64,000 nt of DNA from Chloranthus sessilifolius (taxonomy: Eukaryota > Streptophyta > Magnoliopsida > Chloranthales > Chloranthaceae): NCBI GenBank assembly GCA_021018995.1, contig CM037589.1:12229001-12293000 (forward strand). Reading direction: 5' to 3'. Numbering within the stretch: position 1 is the first letter of the stretch; each line of letters opens with the position of its first letter. A program made the position numbers and the translations under genes. The notes beneath the pieces were generated by a model, which saw only the letters and a list, made by a program, of their open reading frames with translations, ran no database searches and was not told the DNA's origin. Shown in pieces: positions 56,664 through 64,000 of this stretch.

Positions 56664-56757
56664 GGCTTGAGCCTTTAGCACAATCGATGGTTAAAAGTAC
56701 TGGAACCTCACAGTTGCAAGTTCGAGCATAGTTTACCCATAAAAAATAAAAAAATCT
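56664..56757 (+). mobile_element. tRNA-derived SINE
   Basis: Plus strand: GGGCTTGAGCCTTTAGC, A box TAGCACAATCGATGG, B box AGTTGCAAGTTCGAGC, then an A-rich tail. Same family as 26622-26721. Confidence 0.6.
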
Positions 56758-57094
56758 TTATATATCTAATATGTTATTTAACGATTTTTATTATTAAAAA
56801 AAAACGATTAACAATTTTATCAGGGTTGTCACATAGATCAGGCCGGCTTATCGTTTGGACCTAATTTTTTAACCGAGTCAGACGCATAAATTTGACATGT
56901 AGAATTTGGCGGGCCATGAAGTTGAGGCCGGAGGGTAATCAAGTTGGGTCTAATTAATCTCACCATGAAGCAAACCCAAGTTGTACGTAGCACTATAGGG
57001 TACCCCTATGGAATTTTTTGTGAAGAATACTATGTGTGCAAATGGGTAGGGTCGACCTCACAAAATTTTCATCCCCAAGGTGTTATAAGTAGAA
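56758..57094. other. Intergenic, no gene seen
   Basis: AT-rich, then a CAGGCCGGCTTATCG stretch that recalls 30830-30920. No signature. Confidence 0.4.
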
Positions 57095-57483
57095 GAGTAC
57101 CTTTAAATTCACCCACTAAAGTTTTGAGTTCACCCACGCTGAAACACATTAACTGCATTAAATCAAACAGTGTAGATCGTTTATTGTCCCAATCTTTCAT
57201 ACGATAGATCTTGAGATCATGGGCGTACCATTAGATGGTCGTTTTTTATTTCATGTGGTACACGCCCAAAAAAGTGACCTTAAAAATCAATTTTGAGGTC
57301 ACTTTTCTGAGATGTTTGTCATGTGAAATAAAACATTGAGCATCTAATAGTACGTTCATGATCTCAAGATCCTTCATGTGAAAGATTGGGAGGATAAACG
57401 ATTTCCATTGTCTGATTCAATGCAATCAATGTGTTTCAGTATGGGTGAACTCAAAGATTCGATAGGTGAATTTAAAGGTTCTC
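57095..57483. mobile_element. Family A MITE with perfect 9-bp TSD
   Basis: The ends are GAGTACCTTTAAATTCACCC and TGAATTTAAAGGTTCTC. TAAGTAGAA is duplicated exactly at 57086-57094 and 57484-57492. This 389-bp foldback is the cleanest family reference copy in the window. Confidence 0.92.
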
Positions 57484-58392
57484 TAAGTAGAAAACTCGAG
57501 CTATTGAGTTTGGTTGATTTGAAAACCTTGATCGGTTACAAAAACAAGTCAAGTTCAGATTATGCCTAATCCTAATCTAAAAGACCTACTACTTGTTTGC
57601 TATAAGACATATATGGATAGGGTATAGGGTGTATTGGTATTTGCAACCGAGGGTTTGATTTTCATAACTAGGGTTTTTGCACTTAATAATTGTTAACTAC
57701 CTTGAATTAGATGATGGGGGTCATTGTTATCAATCTTCCATAGATCTAAAATATAGATCATGTCTAACCTATCAAATGGTTATCATTGATTCCACGTGGC
57801 ACACATCCAAAAATGACCTGAGAAACCCTTCTCATGGTACACTAATGATCATAGTCATTTAGGGGGGATGTGTGTCATGTGGAATCAACAACTAGTCGTT
57901 TGATAGGTGAGCTGTGATCTAAATTAATATCAATTTTCTAAAAGATTAGGACGAAAAATGATCTCAATCATCTAATTTTCGAAGACCTTAGTTGTAGATA
58001 TCGAACTTCAGTTCCACATACCAGTACTCATACATGCGTTATATTTTAATAGATCCAGGCAAGGACTTAAAATGGTTAACAAGTCAGGTCCAAATTACAT
58101 TAAATTAGACAAGCAAGTCAAGCTCCTTACACTCGGGCTGCATGCAGGTCTAGGTCTAAGTACTAGTCTAGTTTAGATTGGTGTTACTGCCCCTCCACTT
58201 TATGCTACAACCGCCTCACTCATGCAAAGTAAAAAAGTCACTTGACGGCTTTGAATCAAATGATGAAAATCACGTTAAATGGGTCAAACATCAAATAGTC
58301 CGATGTTGATTCTATGTGGCACATTTCAAAAAGTGAGTTGACGTCAACATTTTGGAATGTGTGCAACATGGAATTAACATACAAGTATCTTA
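57484..58392. other. Intergenic, MITE traces
   Basis: A family A-like foldback, worn, lies at 57690-57980 (GATGGGGGTCATTGTTATC and complement) and a half-copy at 58230-58390. No gene. Confidence 0.45.
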
Positions 58393-58770
58393 AGCCTCGT
58401 TCAGGTGTTTCTTGATTTTTCCCAGAAAAGCTCAGATTCTCGGACACTCAGATTCCTTACAGATTTTTAGCAGACTCAGATTCCTGATTTTCCCAATATG
58501 CGTTCTTAAGTTACTTAGATTCCTGACAGATTCTTATAAAACTCAAAATCCTTTGTTTTTAAGTTTCTCTCAGAAAATCCTCAGAATCGATTCAATCAGT
58601 GGTTATGCTATGATCGTAGAAACGCGATCTAATCATCGATTTATGTATTGTACTCGATTTCTCTAAAAATTTACGGACAACCAATCGAGATGGGGGTGAA
58701 CATATTTGACGGAATCTTTTTTTGAATCTGATTTAATGACCATTACTTTTAAAATGGGCCACTAATACCC
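58393..58770 (-). repeat. Dispersed 390-bp element, copy 2 (inverted)
   Basis: Reverse-orientation partner of 41770-42155. It starts next to TTAA with GCCTCGTTCAGGTGTTTC and matches almost end to end. Confidence 0.75.
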
Positions 58771-59321
58771 AACATAGTTACCAAATCGGGGTTCGACAAT
58801 AGTTTTGCGAGGTTAAAATTCAAAAAAATCTAGAAAGTTCGGGGAAATATTCGAAGGAAAAATCCTAAGAAAATTATAAAAAAAATTAAATTAAATTAAA
58901 ATTATAAAAAATATCTACCATTTAATTCATTTTAAATGAATGCCAGTGTTGGAAAATATCTAGGGTTGTGCAAAAAACCGACTAAACTGACTAAAATTTC
59001 AGTTCAGTTTCAGTTTTGGGACATATCGGTTTCGGTTTTGATTTCGATTTCGATTTCAAAAGATAGAAACTGATGGTTATTGGTTCGGTTTCGATTTAGA
59101 ATCAACCTCTCCAAAATGGGGATAAGGCTGCCTACCATCTACCTCTCCCAGACCCTGCTGAAAGCGGGAGCCTTGTGCACTGGGTACGACCTTTTTTTAT
59201 GATGTTCATATCAATCTATTATGTGTCTTTGCATCTACCATTGTGATCTACCTGCTGTTAATCCCTTGAAGCATGTTCTTGTAGTGTTTTGGTCATTTGC
59301 AATTATCAATTTAGAGAACTT
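58771..59321. other. Intergenic, hAT MITE pieces
   Basis: A CATAGTTACCAAATCGGGG start at 58777 is a left end of the CATAGTGAC family. A TTTCGGTTTTGATTTCG-rich piece at 58960-59110 resembles the AACCGA-body family. No clean duplications. Confidence 0.45.
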
Positions 59322-59333
59322 TATATATATATA

Positions 59334-59391
<58 letters not shown>
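59322..59391. repeat. (AT)n microsatellite
   Basis: About 34 AT units with one ATCTAT interruption near the left end. Confidence 0.95.
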
Positions 59392-59394
<3 letters not shown>

Positions 59395-60090
59395 ATTCGT
59401 CTGCTTGATGGCTTGAATCGAGAGTTTAATTATATTAATATAAAGAATCCTAGTAATGACTCAATTTTTTACTTACTTTCCAAGTTGTACAACTGTTTAC
59501 AGAAGCAAACTTGAATTCTAATGCTAGTAATTCAGCCATGCCATCAGTCAACGCAGAGGGTATCAAAGGAGCTTGGTCAACTTCCAATACTCAATTATTT
59601 CCAAGGATATTGACTCTGGTGCAACATATCATATGGCTTGTTCTTTTATTCTTTATTGGCATCCCTCCACTTCACTACCGTTTCTTCTGCCTATCTTGTT
59701 GATGCTTCTGCTCTTTCAATTGTTGAAAGGAAATACACATTTGTCCTAATGATCAGGTGCAACCAAACAACACATCATATATCTAGTTCTTCCTCCTTCC
59801 TAGCCCTTCATTTCCCTAGTGTTTCTTCTATCTATCTTGCTGATCGTTCCTTTTTTTCAATTGCTGGAATAACATGTTCTTTTGTATGCTAGTTCTAAAT
59901 TAGCTAATGTTTCTCATATTTATGGCTTTGAGAAAAGTATTGTTTTGGTAGAATTTCTCATCATTTCAAACATTCAAACCCAAAATACATATTATTGGTT
60001 ATTCTTGTTTATTACTGAATTATTATCAAGGATGGTGAAAGCTTATCATTCTAAATTACAAAGTGCGGAGGAAAATATATATGGCTAGTC
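59395..60090 (+). mobile_element. Ty1/copia remnant (gag to early pol), heavily decayed
   Basis: Plus strand shows the copia gag word LLDGLNREFN near 59400, then the protease-region DSGATYHMA near 59610 and YLADRSFFSIAG near 59840. The last segment occurs twice in diverged form (about 59640-59740 and 59785-59880). No LTRs were identified and several breaks are present; it is an old fragment. Confidence 0.7.
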
Positions 60091-60103
60091 ATCACCGAAA
60101 GGA

Positions 60104-60480
60104 AGAATCAAATCATATAATTAAGAAAATCTGTATTAAGAGCCTATACTTTAGTTGGCATATTTATAATGATTTACAAATCGATTCGTCTCGAAACTAG
60201 AATGTGAGATCAATCAACATCATCCACATTATCCACTTGTCCCATCTATTTGGAATGACTAAAATAGCTAAAATCACAATAAATTCAGCATATCCTTTAG
60301 ATCCAAAAAATCAAATAATTAAGAAAATTCGTATGAAGAGCCTCTATTTTAGTTAGTATATTTATAATAATTTTACTAATTGGATTTGTCTTTAAATCAT
60401 CATCAATAGCATCCACTTGCCCCATCTATTTGGATTGACTAAAATAGCTAAAATCACAAAAAATTAAAAATACCCATCGG
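60104..60480. repeat. Tandem duplication, about 200-bp unit
   Basis: Two diverged copies, 60104-60300 and 60308-60480, share AATTAAGAAAAT-TGTAT, AGAGCCT and CCCATCTATTTGGA-TGACTAAAATAGC. Function unknown. Confidence 0.75.
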
Positions 60481-60623
60481 ATCAAAAGAACCCCCAAACA
60501 AATCAATCAAACCCAAATTAAAAAAACAACCAAAAAACCATGATAACTTCATAACAGTAGTAAAAAAATAAAATAATAAAGCAATCAAATCCCATTAATA
60601 ATCAGGTAAAATACCAACCATAC

Positions 60624-60970
60624 CTGATATCAGCACCACCTTTCCCCACATATCTTGACACATTTTCCCTAACTCATGCATCAGATAACGCAGTAGAAAA
60701 AGCCAACCCACCTAACATATCATTTGGCACTCCCACCATCACCTCAATCCCACTCCTCATTAGAGATCTAAGAACATCAGAGTCTGCATAAAAAATCTTC
60801 ACTTTCCCAATATTGTTTAGCTTCAAGAGATCTACAACAACTGAGGGTGGTGGCTTGTGAGAAGAGATGGTTCCCCAGTTGACACCTATTAAAGATTCTG
60901 ATACCAAAATGGAGGTTGAGAAGAGGAGAAGAAGAGAGAATAGAGTAGCTGTTTGAGGAAGACAACAAAT
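60624..60970 (-). pseudogene. GH17 endo-1,3-beta-glucosidase, first exon only
   Basis: Minus strand reads a signal peptide (TATLFSLLLLFSTSILVS), then SESLIGVNWGTISSHKPPPS, VVVDLLKLNNIGKVKIFYAD, DVLRSLMRSGIEVMVGVPND, MLGGLAFSTALSDA, a TGA in place of Trp, and VRENVSRYVGKGGADI. It ends at AG|GTATGG, the position where plant GH17 genes have their conserved intron before RYVAVGNEP. Known: GH17 enzymes cut beta-1,3-glucan (callose) in walls and plasmodesmata. No in-frame start ATG and no catalytic second exon are present, and copia debris lies where it should be. I infer a truncated gene copy. Confidence 0.85.
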
Positions 60971-61375
60971 ACCTACTTCAGTTCATGACCGTTGACGGTT
61001 GAGTTTGGATCGGCTGCATACATTGGGAGAAGTATTCTTCATCGGCCAAAATCTGAGCTCAGAATCTGAGCTAATCCGAGAGGTTTGCTCAGACGTTTAA
61101 ACATCATTGTCACTCGGAAAAAACTTTGATTCCCACTTCCCAAAAAAAATTCCCGAACGTGGGCTTCCCTCAGATTTTTGGTATTTGTCTCAGAATTTGG
61201 GCAAATTCTGGGCAAAAAAAACTCCCGAACGAGCCCTTAGTGTAGGCCCGTGCCCTTAAGATCTATTAATGTGAAATATTTGGACAAAAAATAATCTATA
61301 CTATCTAATTCAAAGCAATCGCTCTGATTTCTACTATGCTAAAATTATGTTTAAACGTCATGCTTGTCGTATGAT
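60971..61375. other. Intergenic, TIR-like MITE end
   Basis: AACTCCCGAACGAGCCCTTA at 61225-61240 is the inverted form of the TAAGG-C-CGTTCGGGAG end type seen at 40327 and 40505. A second CCCGAACGTGGGCTT lies at 61153. The element's other end is unclear. Confidence 0.45.
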
Positions 61376-61478
61376 CAAGAATCAACATTTCGGCTGAAAT
61401 TATCGGTTTCAGTGGGAACTGAAACCAAAATTTCGGTCCCCTCCAAAACTGAAATGAAATCCGAAATTTTGATCCTTG
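61376..61478. mobile_element. hAT-type MITE (CAAGGATCAAA family), 103 bp
   Basis: The ends are CAAGAATCAACATTTCGG and CCGAAATTTTGATCCTTG. The flanks CGTATGAT / CATATGAT (61368-61375, 61479-61486) differ at one base. Among the shortest members. Confidence 0.75.
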
Positions 61479-61486
61479 CATATGAT

Positions 61487-62369
61487 TCAAAGGCCTTTTT
61501 GTGTGTATCTATCACACTTGAAATGGTAATTACCATCAGATAAGTGCGCCCTGGTGTAAAGATTGATGGTCGATGCGACAAAATCAATGATTTTCAAGGG
61601 TATAAGACGTGGGCGTTTTGAGAGGTACCAGACCTCTAATATTTATTCCTCAACAAGATCAAGTGGCTGATCCTGTGTCACCGCGAAATCAAGGCTTCTC
61701 AATTTTTGAAAAAAAAAATTAAGGATTCTCAATCTCTTAGCAACCGAGTTGGCAGCATGGATCAAAATCTTGGCCGAAATTTTAAAATTTCAGCCGAGAC
61801 GTTTCGGTTTCGGTCTGGACCGAGTCAGAAATATATAAAAAATCGCCCCCTCCCAAAATACAAGATTATAATCTTGGAAAAACAAATTATCGGCCGAGAC
61901 TTGTTTTCCATTTTTATTTTTTTAATGGGTATAAAACCCATTGTTTGCAAAAATTTGGATTCTTTTCTTCCTCCTCTTCCTCTTTCGCAAACCACCTTTC
62001 TTCTCGCCGGAAACTCGCCGGAATCCTGCCGAATCTCTCTGGGTGGCTGCGTTACAAAACAAGGAAGAAGAAGAAAGAAGAAGCTAACCTCTTCTAATCC
62101 AACAAAGTGGACTTTTCTACTGAGCTGTGCAACACCATCTGTCTTACTTGCTTTCTTCTTCTTCTTCTTCTTCAATGGCTTTGCTGGCATCTCTAATTTC
62201 TGAAACCTGTTTTATGAGACGCTTTCACATCAACATTTTCCATCAACCAGATGGTGTAAAGTGGCGTTATCTCATTCGTTGCATGCCTCGTTTTCATCCA
62301 TTACCCTCGATAAACGTAATTTTACTTAGATCACATACTATAAAGGCAGCGTGCAATCTGTTTTGCCTC
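61487..62369. other. Intergenic, no gene seen
   Basis: A GCATGGATCAAAATCTTGG start at 61755 is a left end of the CAAGGATCAAA family without a clear partner. 61960-62200 has CT-rich and CTTCTT-rich tracts that create low-complexity open frames on both strands. Confidence 0.45.
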
Positions 62370-62705
62370 CACTCGATCACGTTTTCTGATTGATTCTGAC
62401 CATCGAACCTGTCAATCGCACCATGTTGATGGTTCAGGCCAAGGCTGAAGGTCAATATTAACAAATGTTTTCAGTCAACTTTTTGGCTGATCAAATGGAT
62501 GAGATCAACTGATAAGCTAGATGTAGGTCATTAGACTCGGTAACGTTTTCTGATTCATCCAGACCACCGAATCTGTCTATCACACCATGTTTATGAATCC
62601 GGACAGGGTTGAAAGTCAACGTTATCAAATAATTTCAGTCAACTTTTTGGCTGATCAAATGGATGAGATCAACTGATCACCTAGACGTAGGTTATTAGAT
62701 CCAAC
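62370..62705. repeat. Tandem duplication, about 165-bp unit
   Basis: Two copies, near 62370-62538 and 62539-62705: ACGTTTTCTGATT, TCGCACCATGTT / TCACACCATGTT and CAACTTTTTGGCTGATCAAA recur in order. Confidence 0.8.
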
Positions 62706-62942
62706 GCATGCATGCTATGCTTATGGATATGAAGCGAGTATATTCACTCATATCCCTCTCTATTTGTGCCTATCAGTTTATTGATCGGCACATATATTAA
62801 AAATTGTTGATCGTATTGACTGTGATAGGTGCGACATTCTCAAGATCCGTGAAACACGATCTCCATTATTTATTTTAAAGCAATCAATGGATTTAAAGGG
62901 GTTGCACATATGGGCACTTTTAGAAATTGCATGAGCGGTAAT

Positions 62943-62948
<6 letters not shown>

Positions 62949-63002
<54 letters not shown>
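62949..63002. repeat. Compound (AT)n(GA)n microsatellite
   Basis: About 18 AT units followed by about 9 GA units. Confidence 0.95.
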
Positions 63003-63009
63003 GAACCCA

Positions 63010-63540
63010 ATATTTCACACAATAGATCTTGAGATCATGGATCAAAATATCGTCCGATACCGATACGTGATACCGATACGTATCGGACAATACGTATCGG
63101 TATCGGAGGTGAACGATACGGTACATTCAATGTACCGTATCGTTCACTTTATATGGAAAGCCCGGACGATACATTCAATGTATTGTCTGATTTTTTACTG
63201 TTCCGATACGTATCGGTTTTGAGCTCGGACGATACGTATTGGATACCCAGTATTTTAACCCATGCTTGAGATCATAGCCCAACAAGCAGATGGGTCAGAT
63301 CTTGATTCAACTAGCTGACTGCCAGATCTTGATTCCAAAGTGACCCTGATCATGGGCGTATCATGAGAAGGGTTCTCAAGTCACTTTTGAAATTTATTCG
63401 ATGTGGAATCAAAATATGACCGTCTGATATGTTTTGCATGAGCTCAAGATCTATTGTGTGATCGATTAGGAGAAAACATTATCTCTATCATTGGATTCAA
63501 TCCAATCAACAGCTCTTCGGGTGTAAATCTCAAGTTTCCC
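63010..63540. mobile_element. Family A-like MITE split by a hAT MITE
   Basis: Left piece TTTCACACAATAGATCTTGAGAT (63013-63035) and right piece CTTGAGATCATAGCCC onward with AGATCTATTGTGTGATCGAT bracket the hAT MITE, whose 8-bp duplication is part of the family A word. Confidence 0.6.
63036..63264. mobile_element. hAT-type MITE, CCGATACGTATCGG body, perfect TSD
   Basis: The ends are CATGGATCAAAATATCG and CAGTATTTTAACCCATG. CTTGAGAT is duplicated exactly at 63028-63035 and 63265-63272. The body has at least six GATACGTATCGG-like palindromes and a larger hairpin around GTACATTCAATGTAC. Confidence 0.88.
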
Positions 63541-64000
63541 TTAATATTCAGTTGCAAATATCGATACCCTTCTAAAATGCAAGTGGGTCCCACGAAAATT
63601 AGCCTTACTAGTGTAAATATGTGTTCTAATAATGTTAAAGAGTTTTAAAAAATAAATAAAATAAAGTTCGGTAAAGTTCGAAGCATATTTTCAAAAAAAC
63701 CCAAAATTTACCGATAATTTAATCGAAATTTGACCAATTTACGGTTCGGGGCATGAACGAAACCGAAATCGAGATTTTTGATTAATGATTGGCAGCTTTT
63801 TGTATTGGATGTTGGATAACATGCCTCATAAAGGCTCTATGCCACGATTAAAATTACCATAAAGCCACTAACCCAACATACCCAATTTTTCGATGGGTAC
63901 CGGTCATCGCAAACCGAAGGAGAAGGTCTATCCAATTGATAGTTCTACCTTTAACACTATTGACTGTCTTGAATAAGATTATAAGATCATTTTTCATCCT
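63541..64000. other. Right edge, MITE traces
   Basis: A TTTACCGATAATTTAATCG-rich piece (63690-63770) resembles hAT MITE bodies. A family A start (ATTGACTGTCTTGAATAAG, ATCATTTTTCATCC) is cut by the window edge. No gene. Confidence 0.45.

Noticed and set aside
61825-62190. 121-residue lysine-rich protein
   Set aside because: Low-complexity frame from CTTCTT-rich sequence; the opposite strand is equally open.

Overview
This is plant nuclear DNA, almost certainly from an angiosperm: AT-rich, spliced genes, chromovirus, copia and TRIM remnants, tRNA-derived SINEs, hAT and Mutator MITEs, and a Mutator-like element (MULE) with a Ulp1-type protease gene. I cannot name the species. Only one host gene looks intact. 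Nearly everything else is transposable elements, their non-autonomous relatives, and decayed host-gene fragments.

Layout. 1-3.9 kb: the 5' half of a renalase-like FAD/NAD(P)-binding oxidoreductase gene on the minus strand. Four exons are in perfect reading phase, their introns hold TRIMs, SINE traces and a foldback MITE, and the gene continues off the left edge. 4-7.3 kb: Mutator-type and hAT-type MITEs, some nested. 7.35-16.94 kb: a structurally complete 9.6-kb MULE with a perfect 9-bp target duplication. It carries two convergent decayed genes, a spliced DUF1985-Ulp1 (C48 protease) gene on plus and a mudrA-type transposase on minus, plus seven arrays of a 22-bp palindromic repeat. 18.3-21.9 kb: a 3.57-kb solo LTR inserted in an older MITE. 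22-28.7 kb: a 785-bp direct duplication and a fragment of a diacylglycerol kinase 1 gene. 30-49.6 kb: dense MITEs, a 0.7-kb tandem duplication, and a Pack-MULE-like element at 45.8-46.7 kb carrying a piece of the Pol I/III subunit gene RPAC1. 49.9-55.9 kb: a broken Ty3/gypsy chromovirus. 56-64 kb: more MITEs, a copia remnant and the first exon of a GH17 beta-1,3-glucanase.

The most unusual feature is the set of 22-bp arrays in the MULE. About 78 units in seven blocks keep an almost unbroken 22-bp step. Each unit is a 14-bp palindrome (consensus ARTCGWTAWCGAYT) plus an 8-bp AT-rich spacer that is itself roughly symmetric, so a dyad falls about every 11 bp. The arrays avoid every recognisable exon and fill three introns of the protease gene, its upstream region, the gap between the two convergent genes, and the leader of the transposase gene. 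I know of no described element with this arrangement, but I could not search.

Second theme: at least 12 hAT-type MITEs with 8-bp target duplications, and a Mutator-type foldback MITE family with 9-bp target duplications in at least four copies, can be delimited to the base or nearly so. Several are nested, which gives a relative order of insertion.
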